The position numbers were made by a program, and so were the translations under genes. 37,768 bases of DNA from an uncultured Pelagibacteraceae bacterium. GTDB taxonomy: Bacteria; Pseudomonadota; Alphaproteobacteria; Pelagibacterales; Pelagibacteraceae. Position 1 is the stretch's first letter, and each line of letters starts with the position of its first letter. The notes below the pieces were generated by a model, which was not told the DNA's origin, did no database searches, and saw only the letters and a list, made by a program, of their open reading frames with translations. Positions 8,974 to 17,708 of this stretch are shown piece by piece. The stretch spans positions 1 to 37,768 of the forward strand of contig CACMDZ010000007.1 in NCBI GenBank assembly GCA_902612575.1, given 5' to 3'.

Positions 8974-10071
8974 TTAATAATAGTGAGTAAGTGTATCGTT
9001 GCCTAAATATGTATTTATTTTTTTCTTATTTTTATAGTTTTTTTTAACCATTTTAACTAATGATGATACATTAATTTTAAGTCTATTTGAGATTATTTTG
9101 TCGCTTTTAAAAAAGTAAAATTCATTTAACAAATTTTCATTAAGGAAATTAATCATTAAACTTTTGCCAGTTTCTACTAAAAGCCTATGAAGTCCCAATG
9201 TATAAAGTTTTAGAGTTATTTTTCTTAAATTTAAATATGAGTTATTTTCAACTTCTTGATAAATAAGCTTAACACCTTTTCTTTTTAACAGTTTAATTTT
9301 TTGAATTTTCTTAGAACAGTGAAATATTATTAATTTATTTTTTTTAGAATTTTGAACTACAAAAGAGCTAATTTTTATTTGTAAATTTTTATCAATTACA
9401 ACCACCCTAGGGGAAAAATTCTCCAATCCATTTAATCTACAATTGAGCTTAGAATTATCTGTATTGATAGTTTTATAAGACGTTAATATTGCATGATTTT
9501 GGAATCTTAAAAGATGAGAGACACGCCTAGAATGTTCGTTAGTTATTAAAGAATTATTTCTCAAAATATTTAAATTTGAGGAACAGGCAATTTTGCCAAT
9601 TATATAGGGACCTTTGTTTGATCTTATAAAATTATATTCTTTGTAGAGCTCATGTACTTTTTGTTTTTGAAGTCCTGACTTTGTAATTATATATTTTGAT
9701 TCTAAAAGTTTTTTAGTTTTTTTGTGAGATCGTAAATCTTTATCTTCAATTGAATAATAAACCTTCTTTACTTTATTTTTTAATATCTCATGAGTACATG
9801 GTGGTGTCTTCCCGTGGTGTGAACATGGTTCGAGTGTGGAGTACAATGTTGTTCCCTTATTATTTTTATTTTTACTTAATGCAATATTTTCTGCATGTGG
9901 TCTGCCCCCATTATTAGTTGCAGCAAATGATAATATTGATTTATTTTTTACAATTACACATCCGACAGATGGATTTGTTCCTGTCAAAAATTTATTATTC
10001 TCTGCTATATTTATAGCAAAGTTCATGATTTTTTTGTCAAAGAGTTTATATTTATCTTTTTTTAAAGACAT
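8974..10071 (-). CDS. ribD: Riboflavin deaminase/reductase RibD, with diverged reductase domain
   Basis: RibD deaminates the pyrimidine made from GTP and then reduces its ribosyl side chain. The N-terminal deaminase (about 1-150) is intact: PHAEN with H59 and E61, and [12 protein letters not shown] with zinc ligands C83 and C92. The C-terminal reductase (about 152-365) is recognisable but worn. The usual ASLDG loop reads ACSSNLN (162-168), the DDP of the substrate loop reads TDNSK, and the EGG glycine motif reads ETG. The domain may still work, or another reductase may serve. The start overlaps nrdR by 20 bases. Confidence 0.92.
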   Translation of the reverse strand: MSLKKDKYKLFDKKIMNFAINIAENNKFLTGTNPSVGCVIVKNKSILSFAATNNGGRPHAENIALSKNKNNKGTTLYSTLEPCSHHGKTPPCTHEILKNKVKKVYYSIEDKDLRSHKKTKKLLESKYIITKSGLQKQKVHELYKEYNFIRSNKGPYIIGKIACSSNLNILRNNSLITNEHSRRVSHLLRFQNHAILTSYKTINTDNSKLNCRLNGLENFSPRVVVIDKNLQIKISSFVVQNSKKNKLIIFHCSKKIQKIKLLKRKGVKLIYQEVENNSYLNLRKITLKLYTLGLHRLLVETGKSLMINFLNENLLNEFYFFKSDKIISNRLKINVSSLVKMVKKNYKNKKKINTYLGNDTLTHYY

Positions 10072-10510
10072 CTATTCTATCCACAAATTGAACAAAGTCT
10101 TTTTCTTCTCTGAAGTTTCTATAAACAGATGCAAAACGAACATAAGCAACAGGATCAAGTTCTTTTAAACCTTCCATAACCATCGTTCCAATAGTATTAG
10201 ATAAAATTTCACTTTGTCCTAATTCCTCAAGAGACCTACTTATCCTTGATATAAATTTTTCTGTAGTTTCTGTATCAATTGGTCTCTTTTTAAGTGCTAC
10301 ATAAATCGATTTAGATAACTTTTCTCTATCAAAAGATGACTTTCTACCATTTTTTTTAATAACAGTAAGTTCTCTAAATTGTACTCTTTCAAATGTAGTA
10401 AATCTTTGGCCGCATACACAAAGTCTTCTTCTTCTTATAGTTGTTCCGTCCTCTGTTGGTCTTGAGTCAACTACTGAGGTGTCTCCTTTTTTACAAATAG
10501 GACATATCAT
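10052..10510 (-). CDS. nrdR: Transcriptional repressor NrdR with a CxC zinc knuckle
   Basis: NrdR represses ribonucleotide reductase genes by sensing dATP/ATP. The protein has the N-terminal zinc ribbon, the [17 protein letters not shown] linker, RFTTFERVQ, and the ATP-cone (about 48-138) with [18 protein letters not shown] and [13 protein letters not shown]. The zinc ribbon is unusual: the first pair is C3-x2-C6 but the second is C31-V-C33, where family members normally have CxxC. The codons (ctt tgt gta tgc ggc) confirm it at DNA level, so it is not a translation slip. The glyA-nrdR-ribD order is the standard alphaproteobacterial one. Confidence 0.95.
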   Translation of the reverse strand: MICPICKKGDTSVVDSRPTEDGTTIRRRRLCVCGQRFTTFERVQFRELTVIKKNGRKSSFDREKLSKSIYVALKKRPIDTETTEKFISRISRSLEELGQSEILSNTIGTMVMEGLKELDPVAYVRFASVYRNFREEKDFVQFVDRIDVFKKR

Positions 10511-10519
10511 ATGATTAAA

Positions 10520-11830
10520 TTAACCTAAGTGCTTATATATAGGAAAATTTGAGCATAGGCTAACAACTTCTTTTCTTACTTCATCCTCAATTTTAGAGTT
10601 ATCTTCAGGGTTTTCTGAAAGGCCTTGAATAGTCTTGGTTATTAAATCACCTACTTTTTGAAATTCTTTCAAACCAAATCCTCTAGTTGTTGCAGCTTGA
10701 GAGCCTAGTCGAATTCCAGATGTTACCATTGGGCTTTCAGTGTCAAAAGGAATACCGTTTTTGTTACATGTAATGTTTGCTCTTGATAAACTTTCAGAAG
10801 CAACATTTCCTTTTACATTAAAAGGTCTTAAATCAACTAACATTAAATGTGTGTCAGTACCCCCTGAATAAATTTTAAAACCATTATTTTTTAATGTTTC
10901 AGCTAAGATTTTTGCATTAGCTAAAACAGTTTTGATATATTCTTTAAACTCAGGTTTTAAAGCTTCTTTAAAGCCTACAGCTTTTGCAGCTATGATGTGC
11001 ATTAAAGGTCCTCCTTGATATCCTGGAAAAACAGCAGTGTTAAATTTTTTAGATAAATCTTCATGGTTAGTTAATATTATTCCACCTCTTGCACTTCTAA
11101 ATACTTTGTGAGTAGTTGATGTAACTACATGAGCATAATCGCAAGGATTTGGGTATCCCTTACCTGCAACCAAACCTGAAAAATGAGCCATATCAACCAT
11201 TAGATATGCTCCTACTTTATCAGCAATTTCCCTAAACTTTTTGAAATCAATTACTCTAGAATAAGCGCTCCCACCAGCAATTATAAGTTTAGGTTTGTGC
11301 TCAAGCGCAAGTTTTTCAACATTATCATAATCAATAAGCTCAGACTTTTTATCGACATCATATCCTATTGCATTAAACCATTTACCAGACATTGAAATTT
11401 TTAACCCATGTGTAATATGACCTCCTGAATTCAAGCTCATTCCCATGAAAGTATCACCTGGCTTTAACAAAGCTAAAAATACTGCTCCATTTGCTTGTGC
11501 TCCTGAATGAGGCTGTGCATTAGCGAATTTGCAATTAAATAATTCTTTAAGTCTGTCAATTGCAAGTTGTTCAGCTACATCAACATGTTCACAACCATTG
11601 TAATATCTCTTACCTGGATAACCTTCAGCATATTTATTTGTCAGAACTGATCCTTGAGCTTCAAGAACTGCTTGAGATACTATATTTTCAGATGCTATTA
11701 ACTCTATGTGATTTTGTTGTCTAACTAACTCATCATTTATAGCTTTATAAATTTCAGGATCGCTTTCCAACAAACTTTTTTCAAAAAAGTTTTTATATTC
11801 ACTGTTTAAATATTTTGTTTCACTTGACAT
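10520..11830 (-). CDS. glyA: Serine hydroxymethyltransferase
   Basis: GlyA interconverts serine and glycine with tetrahydrofolate, using PLP. At 436 residues it is full length. It shows [50 protein letters not shown] and the PLP lysine K242 in [13 protein letters not shown]. The C-terminal [12 protein letters not shown] matches the substrate-carboxylate arginine segment. It follows rpiB by four bases. Functionally it connects with the glycine and one-carbon output of the sarcosine oxidase encoded at 23644-28713, although the two are not in one operon. No separate regulatory leader is visible before it. Confidence 0.98.
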   Translation of the reverse strand: MSSETKYLNSEYKNFFEKSLLESDPEIYKAINDELVRQQNHIELIASENIVSQAVLEAQGSVLTNKYAEGYPGKRYYNGCEHVDVAEQLAIDRLKELFNCKFANAQPHSGAQANGAVFLALLKPGDTFMGMSLNSGGHITHGLKISMSGKWFNAIGYDVDKKSELIDYDNVEKLALEHKPKLIIAGGSAYSRVIDFKKFREIADKVGAYLMVDMAHFSGLVAGKGYPNPCDYAHVVTSTTHKVFRSARGGIILTNHEDLSKKFNTAVFPGYQGGPLMHIIAAKAVGFKEALKPEFKEYIKTVLANAKILAETLKNNGFKIYSGGTDTHLMLVDLRPFNVKGNVASESLSRANITCNKNGIPFDTESPMVTSGIRLGSQAATTRGFGLKEFQKVGDLITKTIQGLSENPEDNSKIEDEVRKEVVSLCSNFPIYKHLG

Positions 11831-11834
11831 AAAT

Positions 11835-12257
11835 TTATATTTTTTTTACTCGTTTTAAATGTCTGCCTCCCTCAAATTTAGTATTTAAGAATGCATTTAT
11901 ACATTTAAAGGCTAAACTTTTACTAATCAACCTTTCTCCTAATGTAATAACATTTGCGTCATTATGCAATCTAGATAATTTAGCGTTTTTTACTGAATAA
12001 CATAATGCCGCTCTAATATTTTTATGTTTATTAGCAGACATTGACATGCCCATTCCTGATCCACATACTAAAATACCAATATTTTGTTTTTTATTAATTT
12101 TTCTAGATAATTTATGAGCATAATCAGGATAATTTACAGATTTAGAGGAATTTTCTGGTCCTAAATCAAATAAATTATATTTTTTTGAATATTTTTTTTT
12201 AATACTTTCTTTTAGATTAAATCCTGCGTGATCTGATGCAATATATATGTTTTTCAA
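11835..12257 (-). CDS. rpiB: Ribose-5-phosphate isomerase B
   Basis: RpiB interconverts ribose-5-phosphate and ribulose-5-phosphate. The 140-residue protein has the family motifs in order: [14 protein letters not shown] at the N-terminus, [21 protein letters not shown] with the catalytic cysteine, [26 protein letters not shown], and [10 protein letters not shown] at the C-terminus. Ribulose-5-phosphate is the substrate of the DHBP synthase half of RibBA downstream, so its place in the rib operon makes metabolic sense. It starts one base after the oxygenase stop. Confidence 0.95.
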   Translation of the reverse strand: MKNIYIASDHAGFNLKESIKKKYSKKYNLFDLGPENSSKSVNYPDYAHKLSRKINKKQNIGILVCGSGMGMSMSANKHKNIRAALCYSVKNAKLSRLHNDANVITLGERLISKSLAFKCINAFLNTKFEGGRHLKRVKKI

Positions 12258-12258
12258 G

Positions 12259-12900
12259 TTAATTAAATTTATAATCTAATACGCAAGCAACAAGATGAAT
12301 TCTATTTTCTTCTCCACCGTTAAAGGCATTATGATATTTTGTATTATTAGTTACCCAAACTGAGCCATCTGCGGGCATATGCATTGCCACATTATCTATT
12401 ACCATTAAGCATCCAGGGTTAGTTATTATAGGTATGTGCAATCTTGGTTCTGGATCTCTATGCCAACTCAAAGTTGATCTAGGTTCTTTTAATAAAATTC
12501 TTATTCTTCCCAACTTATATTTTGAAGATAGAGTATCGTAAACTTCTTTAAAGTAAGTATTTTCATAATCCTTGATAAATTCACAATATTTTGACTCATC
12601 AATGTTAACATCTCTTGAAACTTCTTTTCCAGATTTATCTGGTTTAGTCCAGTACACTCCCCTGGCCTTATTCCCTTTTATAGAATCTGGATCACCTGGT
12701 ATTTGAGTCAAAGATATTGCTCCAAAATTTGTTACACCTGCGTCTTCAAATTTTTTAATCTTTACAATTTGATTGTATGCATCTTGTAGTTTATCAATGT
12801 CAAATTGTATAGTTTGCTTTTGAAAATCGCTAAAATCTAATACTCTATCATTTTCATTATGAAGATTTAAATTTATAATTTTATCATTAACTTGATTCAT
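12259..12900 (-). CDS. Aspartyl/asparaginyl-hydroxylase-like 2-oxoglutarate Fe(II) dioxygenase
   Basis: This 213-residue protein has the pattern of a double-stranded beta-helix 2-oxoglutarate oxygenase. Residues H147-x-D149 (in SWHRDPEPRLHIPI) and the distal H190 (TKYHNAFNGG) would bind iron, and R200 in ENRIHLVACV would bind the 2-oxoglutarate carboxylate. The spacing and the RLHIPI strand resemble the Asp/Asn beta-hydroxylase family; the N-terminal 130 residues are unassigned. The substrate is unknown and could be a protein side chain or a small molecule. It is first in the operon with rpiB and glyA and is divergent from hemB. Family assignment rests on motif pattern alone. Confidence 0.75.
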   Translation of the reverse strand: MNQVNDKIINLNLHNENDRVLDFSDFQKQTIQFDIDKLQDAYNQIVKIKKFEDAGVTNFGAISLTQIPGDPDSIKGNKARGVYWTKPDKSGKEVSRDVNIDESKYCEFIKDYENTYFKEVYDTLSSKYKLGRIRILLKEPRSTLSWHRDPEPRLHIPIITNPGCLMVIDNVAMHMPADGSVWVTNNTKYHNAFNGGEENRIHLVACVLDYKFN

Positions 12901-12935
12901 GATATTTGCTTTCTACTCATTTCTATATATATTTG

Positions 12936-12941
12936 TATAAT
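12936..12941 (+). promoter_or_regulatory. Candidate -10 box for hemB
   Basis: A perfect TATAAT sits 32 bases before the hemB ATG. No good -35 is found 16-18 bases upstream. It overlaps, on the opposite strand, the -10 (TATTAT) of the divergent operon, so the two promoters would share one symmetric melting site. Confidence 0.35.
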
Positions 12942-12966
12942 AGATTTGTCGCATAATAAAACGCAA
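12937..12966 (-). promoter_or_regulatory. Candidate promoter of the oxygenase-rpiB-glyA-rib operon
   Basis: On the minus strand TTGCGT (12966-12961) and TATTAT (12942-12937) are separated by 18 bases. The start would be near 12930, with a ~29-base leader holding a purine-rich stretch before the ATG at 12900. The -35 lies within the 12-base string also seen before hppA. No other convincing promoter is visible upstream of the ten-gene operon. Confidence 0.4.
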
Positions 12967-12967
12967 T

Positions 12968-13948
12968 ATGATTACAGGAAAATATCCAAGTTTAAGGCTT
13001 AGAAGATCAAGAAAATATGCATGGTCTAGAAGACTTGTTCAAGAAAACTCATTGTCTTACAGCGATTTAATATTGCCTATATTTTTAATTGAAGGAAAAA
13101 ATAAAAAAGAATCGATTAATTCTATGCCAAATGTTTTTAGATATAGTGTAGATAAAATACACACTGTAGTTAACAAAGCTATAAAAAAAGGAATTCCAAT
13201 GGTAGCTTTGTTTCCACACACTAAAACAAAAAAAAAAGATGAATATGGTTCGGAGGCATTAAATCCAGACAATTTAGTTTGTAGAGGAATAAAGTTTATT
13301 AAAAAAAAATTTAAAAATAAAATTGGAATCATGTGTGATGTAGCGCTTGACCCTTATACTTCTCATGGCCATGATGGATTGTTAAAAAAAAAAAATATTC
13401 TAAATGACGAAACCTTGGAAATACTTGCTAAACAAGCCGTGCTCCAAGCTAAAATGGGATGTGATGTAATTGCTCCATCAGATATGATGGATGGGAGAAT
13501 TGGCATGATAAGAAAGGCATTGGACAAAAATAATTTATATGATGTTCAGATATTGTCATATGCGGTAAAATTTTCTTCTAGCTTTTATGGACCATTTAGA
13601 GACGCCGTTGGATCAAAAAAATTGTTAAAAGGTGATAAAAAAACATACCAAATGGATTTTAGAAATTCAGATGAGTCATTAAGAGAAGTTTCATTAGATA
13701 TAAAAGAAGGTTCAGATATGGTCATGGTTAAACCAGGTATGCCCTATCTTGATATAATTAAAAAAGTAAAAGATAATTTCAAAATACCAGTATTAGCGTA
13801 TCAAGTATCAGGTGAGTACAGTTTAATAATGAATGGAATTAATAAGAAGCTAATAGACAAAGAGTCTATAAAAGAATCTCTTATTTCTTTTAAAAGAGCT
13901 GGAGCAAGTAGTATTGTAACTTATTTTGCAGACCAAATTGATCTTTAA
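12968..13948 (+). CDS. hemB: Delta-aminolevulinic acid dehydratase (porphobilinogen synthase)
   Basis: HemB joins two 5-aminolevulinate molecules into porphobilinogen for haem. The 326-residue protein carries both active-site lysines, K201 (SYAVKFSSSFYGPFRDA) and K255 (VMVKPGMPYLDI), plus YQVSGEYS. The metal loop reads DVALDPYTSHGHDG, with D128 and D136 where zinc enzymes have cysteines, so it belongs to the magnesium-type or zinc-independent class. The coding sequence contains A runs of 10, 9 and 12 bases (about 13228-13392) that stay in frame. It is a single-gene unit; its stop abuts the recO stop of the opposite operon. Confidence 0.97.
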   Translation: MITGKYPSLRLRRSRKYAWSRRLVQENSLSYSDLILPIFLIEGKNKKESINSMPNVFRYSVDKIHTVVNKAIKKGIPMVALFPHTKTKKKDEYGSEALNPDNLVCRGIKFIKKKFKNKIGIMCDVALDPYTSHGHDGLLKKKNILNDETLEILAKQAVLQAKMGCDVIAPSDMMDGRIGMIRKALDKNNLYDVQILSYAVKFSSSFYGPFRDAVGSKKLLKGDKKTYQMDFRNSDESLREVSLDIKEGSDMVMVKPGMPYLDIIKKVKDNFKIPVLAYQVSGEYSLIMNGINKKLIDKESIKESLISFKRAGASSIVTYFADQIDL

Positions 13949-14623
13949 CTATTTAAGCAAATTAATAAAATCATTTCTTGAAGAAGGAAAACTTTTGTTA
14001 TTAGGTTTAATAATCGTTTTATCAAGAAAATCTCCAACTATTGAATAGCCACTATAAATATCTTTTATATTTTCAGGAATGATTTTTTTATCTATTAAAA
14101 AATTGGGTATAATTTTTTGACTTGAGTCAACAACATATTTAGATTCACCATTAATGTTCTTATTAACCACGTAATCTTTAAAATTAATGTCGTATCCAAT
14201 AGATTTAAATATATTTAACTCTAAATATAAAAATTCAAGTAACCAATTATCAAAATCAATAATTTTAAATAATTTTTCTAAAAGAGAGTAAATTTCCATA
14301 TTACTTTCATTTTCAACAGTAAGAATTTTAATTAAATTCATACAATAAATAATACAAAACAATTTTTTTTTATTTTCTAAATAGATTGGTGTTTTAATTT
14401 TATCGATTTCAACTTTGAGATAACCTAATCTACCATCCTCTCTAAGTTTTGAATTTATGTGGAACTTATTGCCTATTAATAAATAACTTTTAATTTTTTT
14501 TGATGTTGACCCAAAAATTACACCTACTACTTTTCCGTTATTTTCAGTGAAAAATTCAGCTATAGACGAATTTTCATTATATTTGTTTAAAGACAATAAA
14601 TACCCTTTATCTTGCCAATTCAT
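13949..14623 (-). CDS. recO: DNA repair protein RecO
   Basis: RecO works with RecR to load RecA on single-stranded DNA. The 224-residue protein begins MNWQDKGYLLSLNKYNENSSI, the OB-fold start typical of alphaproteobacterial RecO (W-x-D-x-G-x-VL), and has helical LLEFLYLELNIFKSIGYDI matching the LLxxLGxxLDL region. No zinc-finger cysteines are seen. It is the last gene of the leftward dapA-recO operon, overlapping the rnc stop by 4 bases (ATGA type). RecO is poorly conserved, so the rnc/lepB context supports the call. Confidence 0.88.
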   Translation of the reverse strand: MNWQDKGYLLSLNKYNENSSIAEFFTENNGKVVGVIFGSTSKKIKSYLLIGNKFHINSKLREDGRLGYLKVEIDKIKTPIYLENKKKLFCIIYCMNLIKILTVENESNMEIYSLLEKLFKIIDFDNWLLEFLYLELNIFKSIGYDINFKDYVVNKNINGESKYVVDSSQKIIPNFLIDKKIIPENIKDIYSGYSIVGDFLDKTIIKPNNKSFPSSRNDFINLLK

Positions 14624-15285
14624 TTTTGATTTATTTTTTTGAGAAGTTCAGAAGCAGCAGATTGTTCAGCAATTTTTTTTGAAGATCCTATTGCATAAAT
14701 ATATGTGCTATTTTTAAGTTTTACACCTACTTTAAATTTAGGTTTATGCCTAGGTCCAGTATTAGAGACTAACTTATAAATGGGCAATATTTTAAAATTT
14801 TTTAAAGAGTATTCTTGTAGTCTTGTTTTAGCATCAACAAAAGTGGTTTCAGCGTTATTAATTAAATTTTTCCATTGTTTAAGAATAAAAATTTTAGTAA
14901 CCTCAAATCCTCTATCTAAATAAATTGCCCCTATTATTGCCTCACAACAATCTGAGATAATTTTATTTTCCACCATATTTTTACTCGATTTATAGTTCCC
15001 TGTAATAACAAACTCTTTAAGATTTAATAAATTACCAACTTCTAAACATTTGTTTTTATTTACTAAAGAAGCTAATTTTTTATCTAGAGATCCTACTTTT
15101 TCATTTGGAAAAAGCTCAAATAGTTTTTTAGAAACAACAAGGCCAAGCACTCTATCTCCTAAAAATTCAAGATTTTCGTAATTATTGTTTGAGTCAAAGC
15201 TTTTATGAGTAATAGCCTGCAAAAGAATATTTTCATTTTTAAAATCTATCTTAATTTTTCTTTGAAGAATTTTGATTTTATCCAT
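14620..15285 (-). CDS. rnc: Ribonuclease III
   Basis: RNase III cleaves double-stranded RNA, maturing rRNA and other transcripts. The catalytic domain (about 1-150) has the signature NYENLEFLGDRVLGL with E40 and D44, and the second acidic pair D112 and E115 in SDCCEAIIGAIYLD. A C-terminal double-stranded RNA binding domain follows (about 151-221), starting DAKTRLQEYSLK and ending KKIAEQSAASELL. At 221 residues the length is normal. It lies between lepB and recO as in other alphaproteobacteria. Confidence 0.97.
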   Translation of the reverse strand: MDKIKILQRKIKIDFKNENILLQAITHKSFDSNNNYENLEFLGDRVLGLVVSKKLFELFPNEKVGSLDKKLASLVNKNKCLEVGNLLNLKEFVITGNYKSSKNMVENKIISDCCEAIIGAIYLDRGFEVTKIFILKQWKNLINNAETTFVDAKTRLQEYSLKNFKILPIYKLVSNTGPRHKPKFKVGVKLKNSTYIYAIGSSKKIAEQSAASELLKKINQK

Positions 15286-15287
15286 AT

Positions 15288-16016
15288 TTATATAATTTTT
15301 TTGAAAAATCTATTTAACCTTAATATTTCATTCCATCTCCAAAATTTTACGATGCTTCCAATAAATGGATCGGATGAAAAAAATAAAATTTGAGCTTTTC
15401 CTACAAGGTTATTTTTATGGACATAACCAACCTCAGAGAGAAATCTGCTATCTTTTGAACAATCTCTATTATCTCCCAAGAAAAATAAATGGTCTTTTGG
15501 AACAATGTATTTGTCAGTGTTAGCAAAAGAAATGTCAGTTCTATAAGAGGCTAAATATACTTTGCCATTTGGTAATTTTTCCTCAAATGTATTAACATTT
15601 ATTTTTGTTTTGCCGCAATAGTTAGTGTTATTTTTTGATTTAATAGTTTTTAAAATCTGATTTCCATTAAGATAAAGATCACCGTTAATAAACTGAATTG
15701 TATCACCAGGTAGGCCAATAATTCGTTTTATATAATCAGTTCTGTTATCTGCCGGTGTTTTAAATACAGCAACATCTCCTCTTTCAGGATTGTTCGCAAA
15801 AATACGGTTTTTTAAAATAGGTGGACTAAATGGTAATGAATGCTTGCTATAACCATACGTAAATTTTGTTACAAAAAGCCTGTCTCCAACTAATAAATTT
15901 GGCTCCATTGACGAGGACGGGATATAAAAAGGTTGTAATAAAACAGATCTAATTAAAACAGCTATAATAAGTGCATAAATTATAGTTTTAAGATTTTCGA
16001 TTATTATTTTTTTCAT
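15288..16016 (-). CDS. lepB: Signal peptidase I
   Basis: LepB removes signal peptides from exported proteins at the inner membrane. A single N-terminal membrane helix (about 9-29) precedes the catalytic SSSMEPNLLVGDRL, with nucleophile S36, and the general base K97 in RTDYIKRIIGLPGD. The box E-like segment FFLGDNRDCSKDSR is also present. At 242 residues it is a compact alphaproteobacterial form. It overlaps acpS by 4 bases and precedes rnc by 2 bases. SAR11 periplasmic proteins, such as Slt in this window, would be substrates. Confidence 0.97.
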   Translation of the reverse strand: MKKIIIENLKTIIYALIIAVLIRSVLLQPFYIPSSSMEPNLLVGDRLFVTKFTYGYSKHSLPFSPPILKNRIFANNPERGDVAVFKTPADNRTDYIKRIIGLPGDTIQFINGDLYLNGNQILKTIKSKNNTNYCGKTKINVNTFEEKLPNGKVYLASYRTDISFANTDKYIVPKDHLFFLGDNRDCSKDSRFLSEVGYVHKNNLVGKAQILFFSSDPFIGSIVKFWRWNEILRLNRFFKKII

Positions 16017-16402
16017 ATTTTTTTATTTATAACTACAAATGCAATTGAGTAATCCTTTTCATCAGAAAGTGATAGAAAGATCTTATATTTTTGAAATTTA
16101 AATCTTTTTTTAAGAAAATTTTTTAATTTTTTTGATAATAAAATATAAGGTTTTCCATTTTTATAATTATTAATTTCAATATCAATAAAATTTATATCAG
16201 ATCTAAATCCTGATCCAATTGCTTTGACAAATGCCTCTTTCGCAGCGAATCTTTTTGCATAAAAATTAATTTTATTGTTAAATTTTTTTCCATTTTTAAT
16301 TTCTTTTTTAGTGAATATTCTATTTAGAAATCCTTTTATTTTTAATGATTTTTTAATTCTACTATTTTTAATAATATCAACACCATTGCCTATAATATCC
16401 AT
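16013..16402 (-). CDS. acpS: Holo-[acyl-carrier-protein] synthase
   Basis: AcpS transfers the phosphopantetheine arm from CoA to acyl carrier protein. The 129-residue protein has the two family metal motifs: GNGVDIIKNSRI with D9, and RFAAKEAFVKAIGSGF with E56. LNRIFTKKEI fits the intervening helix. It lies between pdxJ (1-base overlap) and lepB, the usual pdxJ-acpS-lepB-rnc order of alphaproteobacteria. Confidence 0.95.
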   Translation of the reverse strand: MDIIGNGVDIIKNSRIKKSLKIKGFLNRIFTKKEIKNGKKFNNKINFYAKRFAAKEAFVKAIGSGFRSDINFIDIEINNYKNGKPYILLSKKLKNFLKKRFKFQKYKIFLSLSDEKDYSIAFVVINKKI

Positions 16403-17121
16403 TATCTTAAAATATTAATAAATTTTTTAACTACTTTTGAAATACCATGAGAAACAGACTCTCCAATTATAAAATGCCCTATATTAAATTCCTCAATTTG
16501 TTTTATCTTATTAAGTATTTTCGTTGTCTTATAATCCATTCCGTGACCAGCATGAACCTCTAAACCAATATTTTTTGCATAAGAAACACATTTTTTAATC
16601 TTATTAAATTCTTTTAAGTAGTTTTTATTCTGTTTTATTTGGTTAGAAATCTTACCTGTGTGAATTTCTATACATTTACTTCCTAAAATTTTTGATAATT
16701 TTATATCTTGCATTGAAGGATTTATAAATAAGCTAGTTCTAATATTATTTCTATTAAAGACATCTAAAATTTTTTTAATTTTATTTCTATTTTTTTTTAA
16801 ATTTAGACCACCTTCTGTGGTAATTTCATCTCTTTTTTCTGGTACAAGACAAATAAAAGATGGTTTATATTTGAGAGCAATTTTAACCATAGTTGAGTCT
16901 GAGGCTATTTCTAAATTTATTGGAATTATTTTGTTGGAAGATAAAATCTTTAAATCAATATCTTTAATATGTCTTCTATCTTCTCTTAAATGAACTGTAA
17001 TAGAATCTGCTCCAGATTTTAGAACTTCTAAAGCTACAGTATACGGATCAGGATGTTTTTCACCTCTAGCATTTCTTAGTGTTGCAACATGATCTATATT
17101 TACTCCTAGTCTTTTTTTCAT
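16402..17121 (-). CDS. pdxJ: Pyridoxine 5'-phosphate synthase
   Basis: PdxJ closes the vitamin B6 ring from deoxyxylulose phosphate and aminoacetone phosphate in the DXP-dependent route. The 239-residue TIM-barrel protein shows VNIDHVATLRNARG at the N-terminus, then SITVHLREDRRHI, CLVPEKRDEITTEGG, CIEIHTG, VHAGHGMDY and FNIGHFIIGESVSHG. All are hallmark phosphate and substrate-binding segments. The start overlaps the pyrE stop in an ATGA junction. PLP supply links it to enzymes such as GlyA. Confidence 0.97.
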   Translation of the reverse strand: MKKRLGVNIDHVATLRNARGEKHPDPYTVALEVLKSGADSITVHLREDRRHIKDIDLKILSSNKIIPINLEIASDSTMVKIALKYKPSFICLVPEKRDEITTEGGLNLKKNRNKIKKILDVFNRNNIRTSLFINPSMQDIKLSKILGSKCIEIHTGKISNQIKQNKNYLKEFNKIKKCVSYAKNIGLEVHAGHGMDYKTTKILNKIKQIEEFNIGHFIIGESVSHGISKVVKKFINILR

Positions 17122-17708
17122 TTTATAAATCTACTTCCAGGTTTTGTAATTGGAATTTTTTTTAGACTTTCTGGAATATTTTTTTTTTTATATGTAGGTA
17201 TTTTTAATTTAATTTGTGAGACAATTTTCTTTCCTTTGATTTTTAAAGTTTTTTTTTCAGATCTGTCTATTAAACAGGAAAATCCTAATAAAATTGCATT
17301 GGATTTTTTTATTAATTTAACACATTCTAGACTTGATTTCCCTGTCGTTATGACATCCTCAATAATTAAAACTCTTGATTTTTTTTTTATTTTAAAACCT
17401 CTTCTTAATTTAAAAGTTCCATTAACTCGTTCGCAAAAAATTGTTTCTTTTTTTAAAACTCTTCCAATCTCATAACCAATAACAATTCCACCCATTGCTG
17501 GAGAAAGAATTAAATCAATATTTTTAAAATTTTTTTTAATTTTATTTGCCAAAGATCTTGTAAATTTTTCAGACTTGTTTGGGAAACTTAGTAATTTTGC
17601 ACATTGCACATAAGAAGGTGAATGTAGACCTGAAGATAATATAAAATGACCGTCTAACAGCGCATCAGTTTTTCTTAAAACTGCTAAAGAGTTTTTTAAA
17701 GAAAGCAT
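17118..17708 (-). CDS. pyrE: Orotate phosphoribosyltransferase
   Basis: PyrE converts orotate and PRPP to orotidine monophosphate. The 196-residue protein has GHFILSSGLHSPSYVQ (20-35) and the PRPP-binding motif VLIIEDVITTGKSS (about 113-126), with SPAMGGIVIGYE between. The ATG chosen overlaps the preceding RelA/SpoT gene by 44 bases; a later start would cut into the conserved N-terminal helix. An A11 run near the 3' end (about 17179-17189) stays in frame. Other pyrimidine genes lie far away at 35411-37642. Confidence 0.94.
   Translation of the reverse strand: MLSLKNSLAVLRKTDALLDGHFILSSGLHSPSYVQCAKLLSFPNKSEKFTRSLANKIKKNFKNIDLILSPAMGGIVIGYEIGRVLKKETIFCERVNGTFKLRRGFKIKKKSRVLIIEDVITTGKSSLECVKLIKKSNAILLGFSCLIDRSEKKTLKIKGKKIVSQIKLKIPTYKKKNIPESLKKIPITKPGSRFIK

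Noticed and set aside
13381..13392. Possible frameshift in hemB at the A12 run
   Set aside because: Both sides of the run read in the same frame with conserved HemB motifs, so the gene is intact.
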